A DNA stretch of 9,037 nt from Bacteroidota bacterium (lineage in GTDB: Bacteria > Bacteroidota > Ignavibacteria > Ignavibacteriales > Melioribacteraceae), in the NCBI GenBank assembly GCA_021814855.1, contig JAKAHQ010000040.1, forward strand, positions 1-9,037. Direction: 5' to 3'. The notes under the pieces were generated by a model that was not told the origin of the DNA, did no database searches, and saw only the letters and a program-made list of their open reading frames with translations. The translations under genes were made by a program, and so were the position numbers. Shown here piece by piece: positions 1 through 5,219 of this stretch; position 1 is the stretch's first letter; the number at the start of each line of letters is the position of its first letter.

Positions 1-223
1 ATGCTATTAGCACCCCGACTTCTCAATTTATGCAGATATTAATTAGGGATATTTCGTTTCGGATAAGATTATTAAAATGATGAAAGAAAAAAGTTTACTG
101 AAATTTTATTTGTTAAAGGTTGAATGTGGAGTAAGCAAAGCCTTTGTTTTTATGTTTTGCAAATTTTTTGCATAACGTAGTGCGGCTTAAACTGCCGAGT
201 GAAAATAACAGGAGATTTTGATT
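1..223. other. Leader region without a supported gene
   Basis: This stretch is AT-rich and holds no convincing gene. Two frames are open from the left edge (to the stop at 40-42, and to the stop at 78-80) and either could be the tail of a gene that starts outside the window. A 32-codon ORF (77-175) lacks a good ribosome binding site. The end of the region carries the first AAC stem-loop motif (174-197) and the ribosome binding site AGGAG (210-214) of the methyltransferase gene. No promoter could be assigned with confidence. Confidence 0.5.
174..197 (+). repeat. AAC stem-loop intergenic motif, copy A
   Basis: The sequence AACGTAGTGCGG continues into TTAAACTGCCG. CGGC and GCCG form a short stem around TTAAACT. 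It sits just before the ribosome binding site of the methyltransferase gene and resembles copies at 1022, 1384 and 1799. Copy A shares about 14 of 22 positions with copy B by eye. Function is unknown; all four lie in gene junctions of the accessory region. Confidence 0.45.
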
Positions 224-1012
224 ATGAGTAAAATAAAAAATTTGCCGCAAAAGATTTATTTACAGATAGGCGAAGATTGCGATTGCGAAGATTGGAATAA
301 AATACGTTCTTCTCACGAAGTTAGTTGGTGCGAAGTTGGGCTGCCGTTTTATGAAGATGATTACTGCCAAATTTATAATTGTGATAGCTTAACGGCAATG
401 GTTGCTTTACGCCCCAGCAGTGAAAATATTGTTATAGTTACTGACCCGCCTTATGGTATTGGTGCAGATAGCAAGGCGGCGGCAGTAGGCGGTAAGCGAG
501 GTAAGTGTGCTATTAAAACTGTTTATGATAAAACAAATTGGGATGATAAAAGACCGAGTAGAATATTTTTTGAAATGATGAAAGAAATAAGCAAAGAACA
601 AATAATATTTGGTGGAAATTATTTTGCAGATCAATTAGAGCCGAGCAAAGGATGGATTTATTGGCGTAAAAATATAAATGGAACTTTTGCAGATGGAGAG
701 CTGGCGTGGACTTCTTTTGACAAACCGTTAAGAGAATATGAACACACTTGGAACGGAATGATACAACAGAATATGAAAGAGAAGGAAGAAAGATTCCACC
801 CAACACAAAAACCATTACCTTTAATGATAAAAATACTTGAAGATTATACCACGCCAGCGGACATAATAGTTGATCCTTTTATGGGTAGTGGAACAACCTT
901 GGCCGCTGCCAAATCGCTGGGGCGTAAAGCTATTGGTATGGAGATTAACAAAGCATATTGTGAAATTGCCGTTAAGCGGTTACTTACAACGCAAATTAGA
1001 ATGGCGATGTAA
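224..1012 (+). CDS. Beta-class site-specific DNA methyltransferase (N4-cytosine or N6-adenine)
   Basis: This 262-residue protein transfers a methyl group from S-adenosylmethionine to an exocyclic amino group in DNA. The catalytic motif DPPYG is at residues 74-78. The AdoMet-binding motif DPFMGSGTT is at 217-225, followed by GME at 238-240, and HPTQKP is at 192-197. The order catalytic motif first, AdoMet motif second is that of the beta class. DPPY fits either N6-adenine or N4-cytosine methylation, so the base is not decided. No restriction endonuclease is adjacent, so it is likely an orphan phage enzyme that guards phage DNA. The ATG at 224 is chosen because AGGAG (210-214) is 9 nt upstream; a TTG at 218 is too close to it. 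The first 40 or so residues (KIYLQIGED to EVSWCE) do not look like methyltransferase and resemble a small phage protein with a WCED-type motif, so the N terminus may be a fusion. Confidence 0.9.
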   Translation: MSKIKNLPQKIYLQIGEDCDCEDWNKIRSSHEVSWCEVGLPFYEDDYCQIYNCDSLTAMVALRPSSENIVIVTDPPYGIGADSKAAAVGGKRGKCAIKTVYDKTNWDDKRPSRIFFEMMKEISKEQIIFGGNYFADQLEPSKGWIYWRKNINGTFADGELAWTSFDKPLREYEHTWNGMIQQNMKEKEERFHPTQKPLPLMIKILEDYTTPADIIVDPFMGSGTTLAAAKSLGRKAIGMEINKAYCEIAVKRLLTTQIRMAM

Positions 1013-1021
1013 GGTCAGCCC

Positions 1022-1045
1022 AACGAAGTGGCACTTGGCTTGCCG
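1022..1045 (+). repeat. AAC stem-loop intergenic motif, copy B
   Basis: It begins AACGAAGTGGCACTTGG and continues to TTGCCG. GGCA and TGCC form an inverted repeat. It lies between the methyltransferase stop and the next start. It matches copy C (1799-1824) at about 17 of the first 22 positions by eye, which is much more than expected between unrelated spacers. Confidence 0.5.
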
Positions 1046-1073
1046 CCGGGATAAAAAATAAATGAGGTATAAA

Positions 1074-1385
1074 ATGTTATTAGATGAAATTAAAACAAAA
1101 TATGATGAACTTGAAAAACTTTTCAACGGCGGAACGATGTGTGATTTTTCTGAAAAGTTTAATGAGTTTGGTGATTTTATTTCGGCGCAGACCGCTAAAG
1201 GCGGTCAAGCCGAAGTGCGAGTTATAAAGCCGAATATATCTGAAGAACAAACGAATGAATTACTTGCTGATATTGATGATATAGCAAGAACTTATGACCA
1301 TTATGAATACGGATTGCCTTTGGGAGAAAGAAGTGAAGCAGAAAAGATGCAACTAAAAATAAGGGACTGGTATGAGGCTTTATAA
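1074..1385 (+). CDS. Hypothetical phage accessory protein, 103 aa
   Basis: I do not recognise this protein. It is acidic, charged and probably helical, with no signal peptide or membrane segment. It starts MLLDEIKTKYDELEKLF and ends KIRDWYEAL. The ATG at 1074 is preferred because GAGG (1064-1067) lies 6 nt upstream. An in-frame ATG at 1062 would add four residues but would place this Shine-Dalgarno sequence inside the gene. The middle of the gene contains a GC-rich perfect palindrome (1190-1206, encoding QTAKGG) that stands out against AT-rich flanks. The gene lies between AAC stem-loop copies B and D, as part of a run of small accessory genes after the methyltransferase. Confidence 0.65.
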   Translation: MLLDEIKTKYDELEKLFNGGTMCDFSEKFNEFGDFISAQTAKGGQAEVRVIKPNISEEQTNELLADIDDIARTYDHYEYGLPLGERSEAEKMQLKIRDWYEAL

Positions 1386-1412
1386 CAGAGCGCGGGCTTA
1401 CCCGTTGCGGGC
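1384..1412 (+). repeat. AAC stem-loop intergenic motif, copy D (divergent)
   Basis: It starts inside the stop codon of the preceding gene: AACAGAGCGCGGG, then CTTACCCG, then TTGCGGGC. CGGG (1393-1396) and CCCG (1401-1404) form a tight hairpin with loop CTTA, and GCGGGC occurs twice. It is the least similar of the four copies but has the same position and layout. Confidence 0.35.
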
Positions 1413-1442
1413 TAAATAACGAAAACTAATTTTGAGGAAGAA

Positions 1443-1781
1443 ATGATTACTGAAAAAGAAGAAATAGAATTAGAACGCCAGGCAAAAAGAATTACAGATA
1501 GGTTTTATAATAATTTAGGAATCGATGTAAACGATCCTAATTGGGGCGGATTATATCACTATGTTTTACAAACTCTTTTGAATGTAAGCAATCGGGTACA
1601 GCCCGAAGTTAGCGGGAAACTTGCGGACAGATATTACAAAGAAGGATTGAGAATATTACTTTACCACAAACAAACATTTTTAGAAACTTGCAAGAAAAAT
1701 GAAACACCAGCAACTTATGAATCTGTTGAGCAGGAAATAAAGGATATAAAAAAAATATTAAAAAATTATGCAAACAATTGA
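1443..1781 (+). CDS. Hypothetical phage accessory protein, 112 aa
   Basis: I do not recognise this protein. It begins MITEKEEIELERQAKRI, is rich in charged residues throughout, and ends in a lysine-rich helix (EIKDIKKILKNYANN). It is predicted to be soluble and mostly helical, with no Cys motif or membrane segment. The start is supported by GAGGAAG just upstream of ATG 1443. Its sequence is AT-rich like its neighbours. It is followed by a 61-nt spacer containing AAC stem-loop copy C. A role in host take-over or modification would be a guess. Confidence 0.65.
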   Translation: MITEKEEIELERQAKRITDRFYNNLGIDVNDPNWGGLYHYVLQTLLNVSNRVQPEVSGKLADRYYKEGLRILLYHKQTFLETCKKNETPATYESVEQEIKDIKKILKNYANN

Positions 1782-1798
1782 TAGCAAGTTTTCACGCT

Positions 1799-1824
1799 AA
1801 CGGAGTGGCAATTGTGCTGCACGC
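1799..1824 (+). repeat. AAC stem-loop intergenic motif, copy C
   Basis: It begins AACGGAGTGGCAATTG and continues TGCTGCACGC. GTGGCA and TGCTGCAC form an imperfect inverted repeat around ATTG. It closely matches copy B and precedes the XF1762-family gene. It is the last of the four copies; the next gene boundary instead holds the large hairpin element at 2411-2543. Confidence 0.5.
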
Positions 1825-1842
1825 AAAAGCTTAACATACTAA

Positions 1843-2412
1843 ATGAAAGGTGATAATTTGAAAGGTTCGGTTAACATACAAAATATTTCGACTGCTGATA
1901 AGTGTCAGCACGAATTGCTTGTTAAGCCGAAACTTTTGGTGAGACCAATTACGCTGCGCATTGCGAATAAATTTGTGGCGGAGAATCATAGACATTATAA
2001 GCCGGTAGTTGGACATAAATATTCAATTGGTTGTTACTTAGCGAACGAACTAGTAGGTGTTGCAATAGTTGGCAGACCGATAAGTCGAAAATTAGATGAT
2101 GGATTAACCGCAGAGGTAACTCGACTTTGCACAAAGGGAACTAAAATGGCTGCAAGTAAACTCTATGCAGCTTGCTGGCGCATTGCTAAGGAGATGGGCT
2201 ACACAAAAATTATTACTTACATCCTTGAAAGCGAACCGGGAATAAGTTTGAGAGCGAGCGGGTGGATATGTGAAGATGAGAAATGTGGCGGACTTACTTG
2301 GAATAGCAGTAAAGGAATTACGAGAACAGATGAAGCCACAAATTTATTTGGCTCAATAAAAAAATACCCAAATGAATACAAGAAACGATATGCGAAAAAG
2401 TTTTCGGATTAA
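1843..2412 (+). CDS. XF1762-family phage protein, GNAT-like fold
   Basis: This 189-residue protein carries the hallmarks I associate with the XF1762 phage family: FVAENHRHY at residues 45-53, GRPISRKLDDG, EVTRLCTKGT followed by AASKLYAACWR, MGY, and TYILESEPGISLRASGW. The family has a GNAT-like layout and is common in phage accessory regions; its substrate is not established. The conserved domain starts around residue 33, so the first 30 residues are an extension or the start is further in. ATG 1843 has no Shine-Dalgarno sequence before it, whereas AAAGGTG (1846-1852) lies just before a TTG at 1858, which could be the true start. The gene ends exactly where the hairpin element (2411-2543) begins, with its stop codon inside the outer stem. 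Together with the ABC-ATPase/GNAT protein downstream, this is the second GNAT-type protein in the window. Confidence 0.75.
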   Translation: MKGDNLKGSVNIQNISTADKCQHELLVKPKLLVRPITLRIANKFVAENHRHYKPVVGHKYSIGCYLANELVGVAIVGRPISRKLDDGLTAEVTRLCTKGTKMAASKLYAACWRIAKEMGYTKIITYILESEPGISLRASGWICEDEKCGGLTWNSSKGITRTDEATNLFGSIKKYPNEYKKRYAKKFSD

Positions 2413-2543
2413 TGGCGCCTTCGATTGAGCCGACGCTGGTTTTCGCGTCCGGCTCCAATCGAGAGTTCATCGGCACGCCGGAGGCGTGACGTGAACCAAG
2501 GCGCCATTCATCGGACGCTTACGCCGAAGGCGTGTCCGATGAA
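2411..2543. repeat. Multi-hairpin structured element (nested inverted repeats)
   Basis: An outer perfect 11-bp stem pairs 2411-2421 (AATGGCGCCTT) with 2498-2508. Inside it, hairpin 1 pairs 2421-2436 with 2445-2462 (16 bp, two bulged C residues, loop TGGTTTTC). Hairpin 2 pairs 2466-2479 with 2483-2495 (one mismatch, one bulge). Immediately after, hairpin 3 pairs 2507-2516 with 2534-2543 perfectly (TTCATCGGAC), extended by ACGCC/GGCGT around loop GAA. Hairpins 2 and 3 are related in sequence (both begin TTCATCGG), so the left arm of one can also pair with the right arm of the other. The element is GC-rich within AT-rich flanks and overlaps the XF1762 stop codon. It could be a palindromic repeat, a structured RNA, a terminator-like barrier or a mobile-element remnant. 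The family is not recognised. Confidence 0.8.
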
Positions 2544-2639
2544 CTATACATTAACCATAATTACTTCTTGATAAAACTTTTTTAGAACAAAATAAGGAAT
2601 TGAACATTTTGAGGATAGCATCTTAATGGAGAATCGAAT

Positions 2640-3407
2640 ATGAGTGACACAAAAATTGAATGGGCAACAAAAGTCTGGAACCCGGTAACCGGCTGCAGCA
2701 AAGTTTCTGCCGGTTGTAAAAACTGTTATGCGGAAACCAACGCGAAAAGATTCTGGGGTAAAAGAAAATTTACAGACGTTCAATGCCACGAGGACCGCTT
2801 AATGGATCCGCTGCACTGGAAGAAACCGCAACGCATATTTGTTAACAGCATGAGCGATCTGTTTCATCCGGATGTGCCTTTTGAATTTATTTATAGAGTA
2901 TATCATTTTATGATGGGAATTCCACGCCATACATATATGATCTTGACAAAACGGCCGGAACGTGCCATAGAATTTTTTGAATGGTGGACGAAACCGAATC
3001 GACCAATGGGAGTACAGCCCATTTGGGAATATAAAAACATTTGGCTCGGCGTTTCGGTTGAGGACCAGAAAACTGCTGATGAAAGAATTCCATTACTCTT
3101 ACAAACACCCGCCGCGCTTGTTTTTGTTTTTAACTCCGAGTACGCAAAAATCGAAGAAGAAGAAGCCGCAAAATTTATTATGCAGTTTAACCTAGACCTT
3201 ACAGTAATTAATAAAACAACTATTTTGCCTAAATTAGATTTGAGCGAAGCACTAAAAAAATATCGCGAGGAAAAGAAAGACGATATCCGAAAAGAATTAA
3301 ATCATCTTTATGAAGTTATCATTGAGTGTGAATCGGAATACGAACAAGAAAATATTTTTAATCAAATAAACAACATGGGTCTAAAATGCCGAGTTTTAAC
3401 ATTATAA
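2640..3407 (+). CDS. DUF5131 (phage Gp37/Gp68) protein, apparently fused to the tail of another protein
   Basis: Residues 1 to about 163 are clear DUF5131. They show KIEWATKVWNPVTGCSKVSAG, the three-Cys motif C19-X6-C26-X2-C29 followed by YAE, then RIFVNSMSDLFHPDVP, ILTKRPER and WLGVSVEDQKTADERIPLL. This family has a radical-SAM-like Cys motif and is widespread in phages and mobile elements; its reaction is not settled. After TPAALVFV the expected family continuation is absent. Residues 165-255 are AT-rich in DNA, charged and helical, and end ECESEYEQENIFNQINN then CRVLTL. That ending I associate with ParB-like phage proteins. GC drops from about 44% to about 30% at nt 3121. GGAG (2628-2631) lies 8 nt before ATG 2640. 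The 3' end overlaps the next gene by 22 nt. It is a natural fusion by deletion, or an assembly join. Confidence 0.85.
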   Translation: MSDTKIEWATKVWNPVTGCSKVSAGCKNCYAETNAKRFWGKRKFTDVQCHEDRLMDPLHWKKPQRIFVNSMSDLFHPDVPFEFIYRVYHFMMGIPRHTYMILTKRPERAIEFFEWWTKPNRPMGVQPIWEYKNIWLGVSVEDQKTADERIPLLLQTPAALVFVFNSEYAKIEEEEAAKFIMQFNLDLTVINKTTILPKLDLSEALKKYREEKKDDIRKELNHLYEVIIECESEYEQENIFNQINNMGLKCRVLTL

Positions 3408-4453
3408 AAGAAATTAATCCGTCAAAAACCTTTAGGGTTGCTTCAATTATGGGTAAATTCGATTTGCAGAGCGAACATATTAAAGAAAGCTTTAACGGTG
3501 AAATTGATTTAGCAAAAGAATGGCAGATTGGGATAATCGTCGGCGCGAGCGGCACGGGTAAATCTACAATTGCAAAAGAATTGTTTACAAAAGAATATAT
3601 AAGAGGATTTGAATATAATTCGGAATCTTTTATTGATGATTTTCCTAAAAATTTATCAATTGAAGAAATTACACGAACTCTAAATTCAGTTGGATTTAGC
3701 TCGCCCCCGTCTTTTATCAAACCATATTCTGTACTGAGCAATGGCGAAAAAATGCGCGTTGATTTAGCGCGCGCACTCTTAAATGAAAATGATATTATCG
3801 TTTTTGATGAATTTACATCCGTCGTAGATAGAAATATTGCACAAATCGGAAGCATTGCAGTCGCAAAATCAATTCGTAGAACTAACAAAAAATTTATTGC
3901 GGTTGCATGTCACTACGATATTATTGAGTGGTTGGAGCCGGATTGGATATTCGACACAAATGAAATGCAGTATAAATATACGCGGGGGTTTCTTCGGCGT
4001 CCTCAAATTGAATTCAAAATTTATGAGCGAAAAGGAATGTGGAATATTTTTAGAAAATATCATTATCTAAACAATGAATTAAACGAACACGCAAAACAAT
4101 TCGTAGGATTTATCAACAATGTACCAGTTGCTTTCTGTGCCTCTTTGCATTTCCCGCATCCAAATGTTATAAACATTTGGAAATGCACGAGATTGGTTGT
4201 TTTGCCGGATTATCAAGGCGTTGGTATTGGAAATAGATTATTGGAATTTGCGGCACAATTTTACAAAAAGAAAAATAAAAGATATCTTATAACAACAAGC
4301 ACGTCTTCGTTAATTAATAGCTTTCAACAAAATAAAAATTGGAAATTAATTCGATATGGAAGAACACGACAGCAATCCGAGAAATCTTCCATAAAAGATA
4401 TGAAGATATCCTTAAAAAGATTTACAACTACTTGGGAATATATATGCAGTTGA
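3386..4453 (+). CDS. ABC-type ATPase fused to a GNAT acetyltransferase domain
   Basis: This is a 355-residue soluble two-domain protein. The N-terminal ABC ATPase has Walker A GASGTGKST (53-61), signature LSNGE (117-121), Walker B DIIVFDE (136-142), D-loop SVVD (145-148) and the switch histidine H176. The region between Walker A and the signature is short and there are no membrane segments, so it is not a transporter. The C-terminal GNAT domain (about 205-355) carries the acyl-CoA-binding motif RLVVLPDYQGVGIG (269-282) preceded by KYHYL (224-228). GNAT proteins move acyl groups from acyl-CoA, and the phage Mu Mom protein is a GNAT-type DNA-base modifier. An ATP-dependent modification of nucleic acid is therefore a plausible inference. 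The start at 3386 lies inside the upstream gene (22-nt overlap), suggesting translational coupling. The stop overlaps the ASCH gene start. The DNA is AT-rich compared with the terminase genes. Confidence 0.85.
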   Translation: MPSFNIIKEINPSKTFRVASIMGKFDLQSEHIKESFNGEIDLAKEWQIGIIVGASGTGKSTIAKELFTKEYIRGFEYNSESFIDDFPKNLSIEEITRTLNSVGFSSPPSFIKPYSVLSNGEKMRVDLARALLNENDIIVFDEFTSVVDRNIAQIGSIAVAKSIRRTNKKFIAVACHYDIIEWLEPDWIFDTNEMQYKYTRGFLRRPQIEFKIYERKGMWNIFRKYHYLNNELNEHAKQFVGFINNVPVAFCASLHFPHPNVINIWKCTRLVVLPDYQGVGIGNRLLEFAAQFYKKKNKRYLITTSTSSLINSFQQNKNWKLIRYGRTRQQSEKSSIKDMKISLKRFTTTWEYICS

Positions 4454-4701
4454 ATTTAACTCTCTATAAAAAATGGTTTTATCAAATATTGGACGGTAAA
4501 AAGAAAATCGAATATCGAGAGAACAAAAAATATTGGCAAAATCGATTTAGAGATAGACAAAAATATGATAAAGTTTTATTTACAAATGGCTACGGTAAAG
4601 ATAAACCGTTTATGCTGGTAGAGTTGAAGAAAATTAACGAAACAAAAAATTTTTTTGAATTACACTTAGGTAAAATATTGAAAAGTGGAAACATTGCATG
4701 A
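4444..4701 (+). CDS. ASCH-domain (PUA-like) small protein, 85 aa
   Basis: The start MQLNLTLYKKWFYQILDG, then KKKIEYRENKKYWQNR and VLFTNGYGKDKPFMLVELKKI, matches the phage ASCH-domain pattern (K-W-F-x-x-I-L-x-G-K-K-x-x-E-Y-R, then the NGYG strand). It ends HLGKILKSG, close to full length for the short phage type. ASCH domains resemble PUA RNA-binding folds; some act on modified nucleosides and others bind RNA. ATG 4444 overlaps the end of the ABC-ATPase/GNAT gene (stop 4451-4453), and the stop TGA overlaps the small terminase ATG. An upstream in-frame ATG at 4339 would add 35 residues unlike the family and lies inside the preceding gene, so it is rejected. GC is about 26% by hand count, the lowest in the window, and changes sharply at the next gene. 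A partner or reader role beside the ATPase/GNAT protein is inference. Confidence 0.8.
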   Translation: MQLNLTLYKKWFYQILDGKKKIEYRENKKYWQNRFRDRQKYDKVLFTNGYGKDKPFMLVELKKINETKNFFELHLGKILKSGNIA

Positions 4702-5219
4702 GCACCATCTCCGGAAATATTGTCGATGTAGCGGTCCTTGCTGAATTTTTAGAACTTACTCCGCGGCGGATTCAGCAATTTGTCAGCGAACTCGGCGCGC
4801 CGCGTCTTGAACGCGGGGAATATGATTTTGTCCAGTTTGTCAAATGGTACATTACTCATTTGCGCAACGAAAACGAAAAACTTAAAATGGGCGATGAAAC
4901 CTTATACAAGCTTGAACAAGAAGATAAAAAAGTTGTCACCGCGTTCCGCAAAATAAAATTGATGAAGGAACTTAAGAAACTTGTTGATCTCGACATGGCA
5001 AACGACGCCTATGCGCGGGATATGATCGCGTTCAAAAGCGAAATTGAAAACTTCCGCGCGTTTGTAAATGTAAGTATGGGCTTAACCGATGAGCAAAAAG
5101 AAAATATCAATAAAAAAATAGATGAAATACTAACCCGTCTCGGTACGGAACTGAAGCTTGATGAGGGACCGGAAGACGATATGCCGGAAGAAATTGACGA
5201 ACTGGAAGTTGAACAATGA
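4698..5219 (+). CDS. terS: Phage terminase small subunit, Nu1-like
   Basis: This 173-residue protein is likely the DNA-recognition subunit of the packaging motor. Residues 8-50 look like a winged helix-turn-helix of the Nu1 type (VDVAVLAEFLELTPRRIQQF, then a short wing and YDFVQFVKWYI). Residues 55-115 are charged and helical, likely for oligomerisation and for holding the large subunit. The last 25 residues are strongly acidic (EGPEDDMPEEIDELEVE). The start is fixed by the ATGA overlap with the ASCH stop and the stop by an ATGA overlap with the large subunit, so all three are translationally coupled. Position directly before a GpA-type large subunit is the main support, since Nu1-type sequences diverge fast. 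GC rises to about 45-50% here, as expected for core phage genes. Confidence 0.8.
   Translation: MSTISGNIVDVAVLAEFLELTPRRIQQFVSELGAPRLERGEYDFVQFVKWYITHLRNENEKLKMGDETLYKLEQEDKKVVTAFRKIKLMKELKKLVDLDMANDAYARDMIAFKSEIENFRAFVNVSMGLTDEQKENINKKIDEILTRLGTELKLDEGPEDDMPEEIDELEVEQ

Noticed and set aside
77..175. A 32-codon ORF in the leader region
   Set aside because: It has no good ribosome binding site, a low-complexity F/K-rich composition, and ends inside the AAC motif; it is most likely chance in AT-rich DNA.
870..1061. A 63-codon ORF overlapping the methyltransferase 3' end
   Set aside because: It is in another frame across the AdoMet-binding motif of a well-supported gene, with a tryptophan/arginine-rich translation typical of a shadow frame.
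172..1842. Integron attC sites at the accessory gene junctions
   Set aside because: The motifs start with AAC after stop codons, but no matching GTTRRRY half-sites or attC-length folded structures are visible, and no integron integrase is in the window.
2507..2560. Rho-independent terminator at hairpin 3
   Set aside because: The hairpin is strong, but it is followed by ACTATACATTAACC rather than a T-run, so a simple terminator is not supported.
2568..2596. Possible promoter TTGATA, 17-bp spacer, AATAAG before the DUF5131 gene
   Set aside because: The -10 match is weak, and the sequence is AT-rich enough to give such matches by chance; Bacteroidota-type promoters would look different.
3358..3888. 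A 176-codon reverse-strand ORF opposite the ABC-ATPase domain
   Set aside because: It lies wholly within a clear coding gene with intact Walker and signature motifs, and its translation has no recognisable features.
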